A stretch of DNA of 39,239 nt from CAKXIK01 sp050947015. GTDB taxonomy: Bacteria; Bacillota; Clostridia; Oscillospirales; Acutalibacteraceae. The stretch spans positions 1 to 39,239 of the forward strand of contig JBMNVT010000020.1 in the NCBI GenBank assembly GCA_050947015.1. The letters run 5' to 3'. The translations under genes and the position numbers were made by a program. Positions 26,542 to 34,301 of the stretch are shown piece after piece. The stretch's first letter is position 1. The number at the start of each line of letters is the position of its first letter. Below the pieces are notes generated by a model. The model searched no databases and was not told where the DNA came from. It worked only from the letters and a program-made list of their open reading frames with translations.

Positions 26542-26581
26542 AAAACTCAACTCCTACTTTCTTTGAGTATATTCTGCAGGA

Positions 26582-26610
26582 ATAGTAGCACAAACCAAAA
26601 ACAATTTCAA
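26582..26610 (-). promoter_or_regulatory. Sigma-A promoter of the second GH130 gene
   Basis: On the minus strand TTGAAA (26610-26605), 17 bp, TACTAT (26587-26582). Both boxes are good matches, about 40 bp upstream of the start codon. Confidence 0.65.
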
Positions 26611-26625
26611 TGCTAAAAAAGCACA

Positions 26626-26638
26626 GCACAATTTGTGC
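26626..26638. promoter_or_regulatory. Perfect 13-bp palindrome GCACAATTTGTGC, candidate operator
   Basis: Arms GCACAA and TTGTGC around a central T lie 16 bp upstream of the -35 box of the second GH130 gene. The ATTTGTGC core matches the two sites upstream of the importer promoter (17443 and 17486), suggesting one regulator for both transcripts. Confidence 0.5.
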
Positions 26639-26724
26639 AGATTTATGAGTGGCATGAGAAACGTTGTTGCAAAATTTTAGAGGTTTGCCGCAAAAAATGA
26701 CCGGTAGTTTTTTGCCAAATAGCA

Positions 26725-26733
26725 TGTTAAAAT
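26725..26733 (+). promoter_or_regulatory. Possible extended -10 promoter of the nitrilase cassette
   Basis: TG-T-TAAAAT, an extended -10 element, lies about 47 bp upstream of the hydrolase start. No good -35 box is seen at the right distance. This would be the plus-strand half of the divergent region with the second GH130 gene. Confidence 0.35.
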
Positions 26734-26779
26734 TGAAGAAAAGACACCGATTTTGTAGACGCTGAAAGGAATGATTGAA

Positions 26780-27736
26780 ATGGCCAATTTCGTAAAACTG
26801 GCGTTACTCTCTCAACCTGCGTTGGCGCATTCTCCGTACAGCGATGATCTGGAATCCAAGGTTCAGGAGATGATGACTTATCTGCAGCAAAATTTGGACC
26901 GGGTTTTGCCCGACAGCCCCGACCTGATCGTTGTGCCGGAGGCGTGCGACCGTTTCCCCTCCTTCACCATGGAACAGCGCAAAAAATATTACCGCTACCG
27001 CGGAGACCGTATTCGGGATTTTTACCGGGAGGTTGCCAGAAAAAACCGTTGCAATATTGCGTATTCCGCCTGCCGCTTTCTGCCGGAAGAAGAGCGGCTT
27101 CCGTTCCGCAATTCCACACAGCTGATTGACAGGAATGGCGATATCGTCGGGATCTATGATAAAAATCATCTGGTGCCTGCAGAGCTGAACGAGGGCGAAA
27201 TTGCCTACGGCACCGAGGCTCCGGTGTTTGAACTGGATTTTGGCCGGGTTGCCTGCGCGATCTGCTTTGACCTTAATTTTAATGAGTTGATGCACCGCTA
27301 TGCCGCTCAAAAACCTGATCTGATTGTGTTTTCCTCAATGTATCACGGGGGGCTTTCTCAAGAGTACTGGGCTTACGGCTGCCGCTCGTTTTTTGCGGGT
27401 GCAATCTGTAACGATCAAAGCCGAATCCTGAATCCGTTCGGAGAAACGGTTGCCGCCTCGACCAATTATTATCCGTTTGTGACCGGGAAAATCAACCTCG
27501 ATTATGCGTTGGTTCACATCGACCGGAACGAGCCGAAGTTTTTTGCCGCTAAACAGAAATACGGCGACCGTTTGGTGATTCATGACCCCGGCCATATCGG
27601 AGCGGTAATGCTGTCGTACGAGGGAACCGACCGTACGGTTTGGGATATTATCCATGAATTTGGGATTTTTTCTCTGGATGATTATTTTGCGGAATGCCGC
27701 GCGCACAAAGCCGTTCACGGAAAAAGGCCGGTGTGA
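26780..27736 (+). CDS. Carbon-nitrogen hydrolase (nitrilase superfamily)
   Basis: 318 residues from ATG 26780, which has AAAGGA 9 bp upstream; ATG 26771 directly follows that site and is less likely. The catalytic triad of the superfamily is visible: E54 in VVPEACD, K128 in YDKNHLVPAE, C162 in VACAICFDLNF. The protein is full length for the family and has no signal peptide. These enzymes hydrolyse C-N bonds of amides or nitriles, or transfer the acyl group. In a glycan locus it might remove an amide from an imported sugar derivative or act on a uronamide; this is inference. It heads a three-gene cassette with a hexapeptide acyltransferase (28-bp gap) and a heparinase II/III-like lyase. Confidence 0.8.
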   Translation: MANFVKLALLSQPALAHSPYSDDLESKVQEMMTYLQQNLDRVLPDSPDLIVVPEACDRFPSFTMEQRKKYYRYRGDRIRDFYREVARKNRCNIAYSACRFLPEEERLPFRNSTQLIDRNGDIVGIYDKNHLVPAELNEGEIAYGTEAPVFELDFGRVACAICFDLNFNELMHRYAAQKPDLIVFSSMYHGGLSQEYWAYGCRSFFAGAICNDQSRILNPFGETVAASTNYYPFVTGKINLDYALVHIDRNEPKFFAAKQKYGDRLVIHDPGHIGAVMLSYEGTDRTVWDIIHEFGIFSLDDYFAECRAHKAVHGKRPV

Positions 27737-27764
27737 AAAAACGAACGAAAGGATGTTTTTGTCG

Positions 27765-28337
27765 ATGGAGTGGAACGATCTGCAGGAAATGAAGCTGCCG
27801 GAAGAGGAATTTGCCCGGATGACCCGCTACGCAAATGGTTCCGACAATGCGGAGGACAATGCCCGCCGCGCCGAGCTGCTCGGGTTTGGCGGCAGAGAGG
27901 TGCTGGTAGCGCCCGGGGCAATTCTTCGTATCCCGCGGGAACAGGTGGGACGCCATGTGTTTATCGGGCTGTATTCTTACCTGAACGGGAACGTCACGGT
28001 GGAGGACAATGTGCTGATCGGCCCGCACTGCTCGCTTGCTGCGGGAAATCACAAATTTGACCCCGCCACAGGATGCTTTTCCGACCGGACGGAAGGCGAT
28101 TGTGACGAAAGCATCGTTGTCGGCGCGGGAAGCTGGTTGGCAAGCAATATTACGGTGACCGGCGGGGTGAAAATCGGGCGTGCAAACCTAATCTGCGCCG
28201 GAGCGGTCGTTACCCACAGCACGGCCGACTATGCGATTATAGCGGGGATTCCCGCAAGGCAGGTCGGCAGGATCGACCCGGTCACGGGAGAATACCTTTG
28301 GAATTCCGCAGCCCCGAAAAAAGAAGAGAAAGCCTGA
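27765..28337 (+). CDS. Hexapeptide-repeat (left-handed beta-helix) acyltransferase
   Basis: 190 residues from ATG 27765; GAAAGGAT lies about 12 bp upstream, and the ATG at 27753 inside that site is unlikely. After a short helical N-terminus the repeats run from about residue 50 to 175 (IRIPREQVGRHVFIGLYSYL, VTVEDNVLIGPHCSLA, SIVVGAGSWLASNITVTGGV, KIGRANLICAGAVVTHSTAD, IIAGIPARQVGRID). The expected catalytic His is in AAGNHKFDPATG. This matches sugar O-acetyltransferases of the maltose/galactoside type, which acetylate sugars with acetyl-CoA. The C-terminal RIDPVTGEYLW stretch is a less usual ending. It overlaps neither neighbour and sits in the middle of the cassette. Confidence 0.82.
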   Translation: MEWNDLQEMKLPEEEFARMTRYANGSDNAEDNARRAELLGFGGREVLVAPGAILRIPREQVGRHVFIGLYSYLNGNVTVEDNVLIGPHCSLAAGNHKFDPATGCFSDRTEGDCDESIVVGAGSWLASNITVTGGVKIGRANLICAGAVVTHSTADYAIIAGIPARQVGRIDPVTGEYLWNSAAPKKEEKA

Positions 28338-28383
28338 ACAGAGGAAAAGTTTTGATTTTTTGAATGGAAGGAGCAAATGTGGT

Positions 28384-30483
28384 ATGAGGCAGCTGCTCCA
28401 GAAGCGGACCTCTCCGCGGCAGGTTTTTCCGTTCCCTGCCGCAGGGGAAACCGTTTGGGAAAACCCGCCTTGTTTTATCTGGATTTATGAAGAAAATGCG
28501 GAGTATACCGTCTGCGTGCGCGGCAGAAACGGTTTTGCATGGCAGGGTGTGACACAAAAGAATTATCTTGTACCCGACGTTGTGTTCCCGGCCGGGGAGT
28601 ACGAATGGAACCTGAAGACGTCAGAAGCTGAACGCGGATGGATTTCGTTTACGATTGCGGAAACCGCCGTGGAGTTTCTGCGCCCGACCGGCAGACAGAT
28701 CTTTGACGCGGTTCCGGAAAAACTGCACCCGCGGCACCTGTTTTTTTACAGCGACAAAGAGGCGCTGCTGCGCGGTCATTTGCGGGATGTCGAAACCCTG
28801 CGCAGGAATATTGCGCTTGCACTTCGGGAGGGAGTCCCGGAGCCACCAAGATTTTTGTCGGATGCGCAGGCACTGCCATACCGTGAATATTTTGGACGAT
28901 ACCGGGATTTTATCGACAGGAATCTGGTGGCCTGTGCGCTGGGATATTTGCTGCTGGATAACAGGCAGGCGGGAGAGCTGGCAAAACGGATTCTGCTGAC
29001 GGTCTGCCATTGGGATCCGGATGAGGAATGTTCGGTGATGGGAGCCGGAGGGGACGAGATCGGGCTGAGCAACGCGCGATGTCTTCCGGCGGTGTATGAC
29101 CTGATTTACGATCTGCTGACAGAAGAGGAGCGCCGCGTGGTTCAGCGCGCAATAGAGGCGTATGCGCAGCAGTGTGAAGACCGCCTGATACAGACCGATT
29201 ATGTAAAGAATCCGGGGGATTCGCATGTAGGGCGGCTGCCGGCGTATTTGGGCGAAGCGGCGATGATCCTCAAGGACAGCGAGTGCCCGCGGGAAAAGCT
29301 GATTCGCTGGCTCGATACGGCGGCGGAAATTTACGGCGGAATTTTTCCGTTTTACGGAGGTTCCGACGGCAGCTGGGCGGAAGGCCCGTTCTATGCCTCG
29401 AGCTATACCAAATGGTATCTGCCGTTTTTTTCTGCGGTGGATCGTTTTTTGGGCGTCAGTTACTTGAACCGGCCGTTTTACCAACGGTTTTCGCAGTATC
29501 TGCTGCACTTTGTCGCGCCAGAATTTGAAATTCATCCGTTCGGTGACGGCTATTGGTGCCGCAGCGAGGATGCCGAATGGCCCGGCTTTTTTGCGCAGGA
29601 TCCGTTCCGTCCGTATGCGGAGAGGTTTGGCCCGGAGGCCGCGCGGCAAAAGGAGCGCGAAATTCCGCAGCCTAGCGTATTTCTTTTGCATCTGCTGGAT
29701 GTGTTTCTTCCGGCAGGGAGCCCGCCTGAACAACACATTACGGGCGAACCGGTGAACGCCGCGATGTTTCCCTGCGCTGGGGTTCTGAGTATGCAGAGCA
29801 ACCTGAATGACAGCGGGCGGAACATGGCGGTTTTGGCGCGTGCCAGCCGTTACGGTTCGGCCAGCCATTCCCACGCGGATCAGGGATCGTTCAGCTTGTT
29901 GTACGGAGGTGTGGCGTTGATTTCGCCGTCTGGATATTACGGAAGGGGATACGGTTCGGAACATCATCGACTGTGGACCAATTCGACCCGTGCACACAAC
30001 TGTATTCTGGTGGACGGCACCGGCCAGCCGGAGAATAGCTGTGCCGATACCGGGGGCATTTTGTCCTGCAGTCGACAAGGAGGATTGTTTGTGGCCGAGC
30101 TTGATCTTTCCGGTGCGTATGAGTCTCTTCTGCGCTGGAACCGTCGGCTGACGATGGATGCCGAAACGCTGACCCTTACGGTGGAGGATACGGTGGCGGC
30201 AAAACGGGAAGCGGAGCTGAGCTGGCTGCTGCATTCGCTTAGCCTGCCTGCGCTTTGCCGTGATCGTTCGGTGTTTTTAAACCGCCGCGGAATCGGGCTG
30301 CGGATTCTTCCGGAAGAAGGACTGCTGCCCGGGGTGGAAATCTGTGACCAGTTTGCGGTGGCGATCAACGCGGGTGTGCCGGAAAAATTTCGTGTTACCA
30401 TGCCGCCGCAGTATCACATGACCTGGCGAACCGGTAAAAAGCGCGAGCATTACATCCGGGTCAGGCTGGAGATTGTGCATTGA
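28384..30483 (+). CDS. Heparinase II/III family polysaccharide lyase
   Basis: 699 residues from ATG 28384, with GGAAGGAG 10 bp upstream. An N-terminal beta domain (about 1-110) with FVWENPPC-like packing precedes an alpha/alpha toroid (REYFGRYRDFIDRNLVACALG to about 440). The C-terminal beta-sandwich has the family catalytic region SASHSHADQGSFSLLYGGVA (H495, H497) and GYYGRGYGSEHHRLWTNST, then AHNCILVDGTGQPENS. No signal peptide is evident, so it probably acts on imported unsaturated oligosaccharides in the cytoplasm. Family lyases cleave uronic-acid-containing glycans such as heparin, heparan, alginate oligomers or ulvan. It ends the nitrilase-acyltransferase-lyase cassette. The decayed copy at 5.5-6.5 kb is a shorter relative. 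Confidence 0.85.
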   Translation: MRQLLQKRTSPRQVFPFPAAGETVWENPPCFIWIYEENAEYTVCVRGRNGFAWQGVTQKNYLVPDVVFPAGEYEWNLKTSEAERGWISFTIAETAVEFLRPTGRQIFDAVPEKLHPRHLFFYSDKEALLRGHLRDVETLRRNIALALREGVPEPPRFLSDAQALPYREYFGRYRDFIDRNLVACALGYLLLDNRQAGELAKRILLTVCHWDPDEECSVMGAGGDEIGLSNARCLPAVYDLIYDLLTEEERRVVQRAIEAYAQQCEDRLIQTDYVKNPGDSHVGRLPAYLGEAAMILKDSECPREKLIRWLDTAAEIYGGIFPFYGGSDGSWAEGPFYASSYTKWYLPFFSAVDRFLGVSYLNRPFYQRFSQYLLHFVAPEFEIHPFGDGYWCRSEDAEWPGFFAQDPFRPYAERFGPEAARQKEREIPQPSVFLLHLLDVFLPAGSPPEQHITGEPVNAAMFPCAGVLSMQSNLNDSGRNMAVLARASRYGSASHSHADQGSFSLLYGGVALISPSGYYGRGYGSEHHRLWTNSTRAHNCILVDGTGQPENSCADTGGILSCSRQGGLFVAELDLSGAYESLLRWNRRLTMDAETLTLTVEDTVAAKREAELSWLLHSLSLPALCRDRSVFLNRRGIGLRILPEEGLLPGVEICDQFAVAINAGVPEKFRVTMPPQYHMTWRTGKKREHYIRVRLEIVH

Positions 30484-30584
30484 CTGTTGTAATTTTGAAG
30501 GACGGTTGGCGATTGAAATTTTCGGCTTTCCGAAACCGGGCTGTAAATGAGTACGCCGCCGCAGCTGCGGAGGAACTTTTTCTA

Positions 30585-30614
30585 TTGACACAGCCCGTGT
30601 AAATCGGGTATAAT
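30585..30614 (+). promoter_or_regulatory. Sigma-A promoter of the SRP RNA gene
   Basis: Consensus TTGACA (30585-30590), 18 bp, and consensus TATAAT (30609-30614), as expected for a strongly expressed stable RNA. Confidence 0.85.
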
Positions 30615-30620
30615 AAACTA

Positions 30621-30830
30621 TGTTGTATGCATCGCAATGAGCAAGACAGAACGAGCGTGCATACGGGAGTGCGGACGAGCGGGCCCTGTACGGCAAAGCC
30701 CTGCGAACCATGTCAGGCGGGGAACCGAGCAGCATTAAGCGGAACGCTTTGTGCGATGCAGTCAGTCTGTTTGTCCGCACGCCCGTGTGCATGCCGCGCC
30801 AGGCGGCGCTTCTGTCTTGCTCTTTCATTC
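30621..30830 (+). ncRNA. ffs: Signal recognition particle RNA (SRP RNA, scr/ffs)
   Basis: The invariant SRP domain IV core is present: GAACCATGTCAGG, then GGGGAACCGAGCAGCATTAAG at about 30707-30740, close to the Bacillus scRNA. The ends pair: GAGCAAGACAG (30639-30649) with CTGTCTTGCTC (30812-30822), and GTGCGGAC with GTCCGCAC inside. The RNA is about 185-210 nt, shorter than the 270-nt Bacillus form, so the Alu part seems reduced. Position directly upstream of dnaX is conserved in Firmicutes. Exact ends are approximate. Confidence 0.88.
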
Positions 30831-30855
30831 TGAAACGAAGGTGAGGCGTGTTCCG

Positions 30856-32418
30856 GTGTATCAGGTGCTTTACCGCAAATGGCGTCCGCGGGTGTTTGCC
30901 GATGTGGTCGGCCAGCCGCAGGTCACGGTCACGCTGCAAAACGAACTGAGCGCCGGTCGGATTGCGCATGCTTATCTGTTTACAGGTTCCCGCGGAACAG
31001 GCAAAACCACCTGTGCAAAAATTCTTGCCAAGGCGGTCAATTGCCTGAACCTGCAGAATGGGGATCCCTGCGGCGAATGTGAGCTTTGCCGCGGAATCGA
31101 CAGCGGTTCCGTAACCGATGTGGTGGAAATCGACGCGGCAAGCAACAATGGCGTCGATTCAATCCGCGAGCTGCGCGAAGAGGTCAATTTTACCCCTGCC
31201 GCGGCGGCTTATCGCGTGTATATCATCGACGAGGTGCATATGCTTTCCATCGGCGCGTTTAACGCGCTGCTGAAAACATTGGAAGAACCGCCTGCGCATG
31301 TAGTCTTTATTTTGGCCACGACCGAAGTCCACAAGCTGCCCGCAACGATTCTTTCCCGCTGCCAGCGGTTTGATTTTCACCGCATTGCGCCGGAAGCGAT
31401 TGCGCAGCGGCTTGCGTATGTCTGTTCACAGGAACAGGCGACGATCACCGGCGAGGCGGCTCTGATGATTGCGCGCCTCGCCGACGGAGCGCTTCGCGAC
31501 GCGCTTTCGCTGCTCGATCAATGCTTTGGCCGCAGCAGAGAGGTCACGGAGCAGGTGGTCATTGATTCGGCCGGACTTGCCGGTCGGGAACATCTGCTGC
31601 AGCTGACGGATGCCGTTGCCGACGGCGATACTGCCGCGATTCTGCAAAATATTGACCGGCTGCACGAAGCGTCCAAGGATATGGCGCGCCTTTGTGAGGA
31701 ACTGATTTCTCATTTTCGTAATCTGATGCTGTTTAAGACCATGAAAGAGCCGCGCGGGCTGATGACGGTCGGCGACGAGGAATATGCTCAGGCGGAACAG
31801 CAGGCACATCGCTTTACATTAGCGGCAATTCTGAGCCGGATTGAAGCGCTGCAGCAATGCCTGGAGGCAATGGCGCGCGGGGCGAACCGTCGTGTTGAAA
31901 TGGAAATGACATTGGTTCGGATGTGCGAAAAGCCGTCGGCGCTGCCAGACAATATTGCCGACCGGCTGGAGAAGCTGGAGCAGGCGGTTAAGAACGGCGT
32001 TCCGGCGGCAGTAAAGAAACCCGCAAAACCGCAGCCGCAGCGCCCGCCAAAGCCTTCTGCAGAAGGGCTGCCAAGTGCTGAAAGCTCGGCGCCAATGGCA
32101 GAATGGCCGGAAATTTTAGAGGCATTGCACAGGATTTCGCCGGGGCTGTGCGCGTTTCTGGACGATTCCAAAGCTTTTTGCTCGGGCGACTTTGTGTTGA
32201 TTGACGCACCGAACAGTATGGCGTTTGAGATGCTTCGCAACAGTCCGGACCAAAAAGACAAAATGCGTGAGGCGATCCGGTCAGTTACCGGGAAAACGTA
32301 TCGTCTCGGTCCGTACCAGACAGCGCAGAAGCCGGAAAAAGATACCGAAGACCCCCTTGCAGCGCTGGCCGGTATGGCGGAGGCGGCGGGAATCCCGGTG
32401 AAAGAAAATAAAGCCTGA
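30856..32418 (+). CDS. dnaX: DNA polymerase III subunits gamma/tau
   Basis: 520 residues from GTG 30856, which has AAGGTGAGG 9 bp upstream and gives the standard MYQVLYRKWRPRVFADVVGQ start. The open frame upstream to 30751 overlaps the SRP RNA and is rejected. The AAA+ clamp-loader ATPase has Walker A GSRGTGKTT (44-52), a zinc site (CGECELC after NCLNLQNGDPC), Walker B IIDEVHML and sensor ATTEVHKLPATILSRCQRF. Domain III follows, then a Pro-rich linker and a short tau-like C-terminus. It loads the beta clamp on DNA at the replication fork. First of the conserved dnaX-ybaB-recR group. Confidence 0.95.
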   Translation: MYQVLYRKWRPRVFADVVGQPQVTVTLQNELSAGRIAHAYLFTGSRGTGKTTCAKILAKAVNCLNLQNGDPCGECELCRGIDSGSVTDVVEIDAASNNGVDSIRELREEVNFTPAAAAYRVYIIDEVHMLSIGAFNALLKTLEEPPAHVVFILATTEVHKLPATILSRCQRFDFHRIAPEAIAQRLAYVCSQEQATITGEAALMIARLADGALRDALSLLDQCFGRSREVTEQVVIDSAGLAGREHLLQLTDAVADGDTAAILQNIDRLHEASKDMARLCEELISHFRNLMLFKTMKEPRGLMTVGDEEYAQAEQQAHRFTLAAILSRIEALQQCLEAMARGANRRVEMEMTLVRMCEKPSALPDNIADRLEKLEQAVKNGVPAAVKKPAKPQPQRPPKPSAEGLPSAESSAPMAEWPEILEALHRISPGLCAFLDDSKAFCSGDFVLIDAPNSMAFEMLRNSPDQKDKMREAIRSVTGKTYRLGPYQTAQKPEKDTEDPLAALAGMAEAAGIPVKENKA

Positions 32419-32448
32419 TTGAAATTTGATAGTAAAGGAGCCTTTTTT

Positions 32449-32796
32449 ATGAAAGCAAGACTGCCGAAGGGTATGGGCGGAGGCCCGTCCGATATGAATT
32501 CCATTGCGCGCCAGGCGCAGAAAATGCAGGAGCAGATGGGCGCGCTGACCGAAGAACTGGAGCAGACCGAATACTCCGCGACGGCGGGCGGCAACGCGGT
32601 GGAAGCTGTTGTAACAGGGAAAATGGAGGTCAGCTCCATCAAACTGCAACCGGAGGTCGTGGATCCTGAGGATGTTGACATGCTGGCGGATCTTGTTGTT
32701 GCTGCGGTCAACGGAGCGCTGCGCAAGGCAACCGAGGATAAAGAGGCGAAAATGAGTGCGATTACCGGTAATTTGAGCTTTCCGGGGATGTTTTAA
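32449..32796 (+). CDS. YbaB/EbfC family nucleoid-associated protein
   Basis: 115 residues from ATG 32449, after AAAGGAG. The small, Met-rich protein has MNSIARQAQKMQEQMGALTEELEQ coiled-coil helices and the family core TAGGNAVEAVVTGKMEVSSI, then LVVAAVNGALRKATE. It binds DNA as a dimer with a tweezer shape and helps organise the nucleoid. It sits between dnaX and recR, as in most bacteria, and its stop overlaps the recR start by one base (TAATG), so the two are translationally coupled. Confidence 0.93.
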   Translation: MKARLPKGMGGGPSDMNSIARQAQKMQEQMGALTEELEQTEYSATAGGNAVEAVVTGKMEVSSIKLQPEVVDPEDVDMLADLVVAAVNGALRKATEDKEAKMSAITGNLSFPGMF

Positions 32797-33398
32797 TGGC
32801 TGCTTACAGTGTTTTGCCGCTGACCAAATTGGTGGAACAATTTGAACGTCTGCCCGGAATCGGGCACAAGACTGCGCAGCGGTTGGCGTATTACGTGTTG
32901 CAGATGCCGAAGGAGAAAGCGCAGCAGTTTGCTCAGACGGTGCTGGATGCACACGAGCAGATTAAACGCTGCAAGATCTGCAGGAATTTTACCGACAGTG
33001 AAGTCTGCTCCATTTGTTCGGACGACGCACGCGATCATTCTGTGATCTGCGTTGTGGAAGACCCGCGCGATGTTTTTGCGCTCGAACGAACCGGGGAGTT
33101 TCATGCGGTTTATCATGTATTGGGAGGAACCATCTCGCCGATTCACGACGTTGGTCCCGATGATATTTTTATCCGGGAGCTGATGGAGCGGATCGACCGG
33201 GGCGGCGTTCAGGAAGTGATCATGGCGACGAACGCGACGGTGGAAGGCGAGCTGACCGCGATGTATCTTTCCAAGCTAATTAAGCCGAAGAACATTAAGG
33301 TAACGCGGTTAGCGTACGGAATCCCGGTGGGCGGAGATCTGGAGTATGCCGACGAGGTGACGCTGACCCGCGCACTGGAAGGACGCGGCGAATTCTGA
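32796..33398 (+). CDS. recR: Recombination mediator protein RecR
   Basis: 200 residues; ATG 32796 overlaps the ybaB stop. The domain order is typical: helix-hairpin-helix (LVEQFERLPGIGHKTAQRLA), four-Cys zinc finger (CKICRNFTDSEVCSIC), Toprim domain (VICVVEDPRDVFALERTGEF) and the C-terminal VTRLAYGIPVGGDLEYADEVTLTRAL. With RecF and RecO it loads RecA onto single-stranded gaps. Full-length and unremarkable. Confidence 0.96.
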   Translation: MAAYSVLPLTKLVEQFERLPGIGHKTAQRLAYYVLQMPKEKAQQFAQTVLDAHEQIKRCKICRNFTDSEVCSICSDDARDHSVICVVEDPRDVFALERTGEFHAVYHVLGGTISPIHDVGPDDIFIRELMERIDRGGVQEVIMATNATVEGELTAMYLSKLIKPKNIKVTRLAYGIPVGGDLEYADEVTLTRALEGRGEF

Positions 33399-33411
33399 CG
33401 ACAGAATCTGT

Positions 33412-33439
33412 TTGTTTTTTTGCGAATTTGTGATACAAT
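33412..33439 (+). promoter_or_regulatory. Promoter of smpB
   Basis: A -10 box TACAAT (33434-33439) with a weaker TTGTTT -35 (33412-33417) and a 16-bp spacer, between recR and smpB. Confidence 0.5.
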
Positions 33440-33481
33440 ATAAGTACGGGATCAACACGAAAAGAGAAAGGGGGCTTTTTT

Positions 33482-33943
33482 GTGAACCCCGAGTTGAAAA
33501 CCATTGCCCAAAACAAAAAAGCCTACCACGACTATTTCGTGATCGAAAGTCTGGAGGCGGGGCTTGAGCTTTGCGGAACCGAGGTGAAATCCATCCGGCA
33601 GGGCAAAGTTAATCTGAAAGACTCCTGGTGCGAGGTTGACCACGGCGAGATGATGGTCAACGGAATGCATATCAGCTCGTATGAACAGGGAAACATCTTT
33701 AACCGTGACCCGATGAGGGTCAGGCGGCTGCTTCTGCACAAGCGGGAGATCCTGCGTTTGTTCGGCCTGGTTCGTCAGGATGGCTATGCGCTTGTTCCGT
33801 TGTCACTTTATTTTAAAGGATCACGCGTAAAACTGCAGCTTGGGGTCTGCAAGGGTAAAAAGAATTACGACAAGCGCGAAGATATGGCGCGGCGCGAAGC
33901 AAAACGCGATGCCGAACGTGCAATGAAAGAGCGCAATCACTGA
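33482..33943 (+). CDS. smpB: SsrA-binding protein SmpB
   Basis: 153 residues from GTG 33482, with GAAAGGGGG upstream. Hallmarks are NKKAYHDYFVIESLEAGLEL, CGTEVKSIRQGKVNLKDS, RDPMRVRRLLLHKREI, LYFKGSRVKLQLGVCKGKKNYDKR and the basic C-terminal tail that enters the ribosome. It binds tmRNA and rescues stalled ribosomes. Its partner tmRNA begins 10 bp downstream, so both trans-translation components are adjacent. Confidence 0.97.
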   Translation: MNPELKTIAQNKKAYHDYFVIESLEAGLELCGTEVKSIRQGKVNLKDSWCEVDHGEMMVNGMHISSYEQGNIFNRDPMRVRRLLLHKREILRLFGLVRQDGYALVPLSLYFKGSRVKLQLGVCKGKKNYDKREDMARREAKRDAERAMKERNH

Positions 33944-33952
33944 TTTTTATAT

Positions 33953-34301
33953 GGGGGCGTAAAGGTTTCGACGGGGATCGTGAGTTTCAGTAAGCGAGTA
34001 GTGGTGCGGACACACTTTAAAATCCGCAAACTTTTAAATTAAACGACAACAATACTGTTGCTGTCGCGGCCTAATTAGGCTGCCGTCTTCGCCGGGAACA
34101 CCGCGGCCCGGATGAAGGCGTCGATGAGCGGTGAACGTGAACGTCGGTTCGTCTTGCCCGCCGTCATGACTTAAAGACTACCGTAGCACAGAGCCTGTCT
34201 GTCGGCGCTGTGTGAGGGGAATCCCAAAAGACTGACTGCACTCGGAGAAAGCTGTGGCAAGTGGTTTTCGGACAGGGGTTCGACTCCCCTCGCCTCCACC
34301 A
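33953..34301 (+). ncRNA. ssrA: Transfer-messenger RNA (tmRNA)
   Basis: The 5' end GGGGGCGTAAAGGTTTCGAC (33953-33972) pairs with the 3' end CGCCTCC before ACCA (34301), forming a tRNA-like acceptor with an encoded CCA. The T-arm GGGGTTCGACTCCCC is at 34275-34289. The tag frame ends AAC GAC AAC AAT ACT GTT GCT GTC GCG GCC TAA, i.e. NDNNTVAVAA, a protease tag. The codons just before it in frame read ACT TTT AAA TTA, and the exact resume codon is not obvious. The 3' end is the insertion site of the mobile DNA on its right. Confidence 0.96.

Noticed and set aside
28621..30234. Minus-strand frame of 537 codons inside the lyase gene
   Set aside because: Antisense shadow; the sense strand has the HSHADQ lyase motif and a proper ribosome site.
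30751..30855. N-terminal extension of dnaX
   Set aside because: It overlaps the SRP RNA and encodes a sequence unlike any DnaX; the GTG at 30856 has the ribosome site and the family N-terminus.
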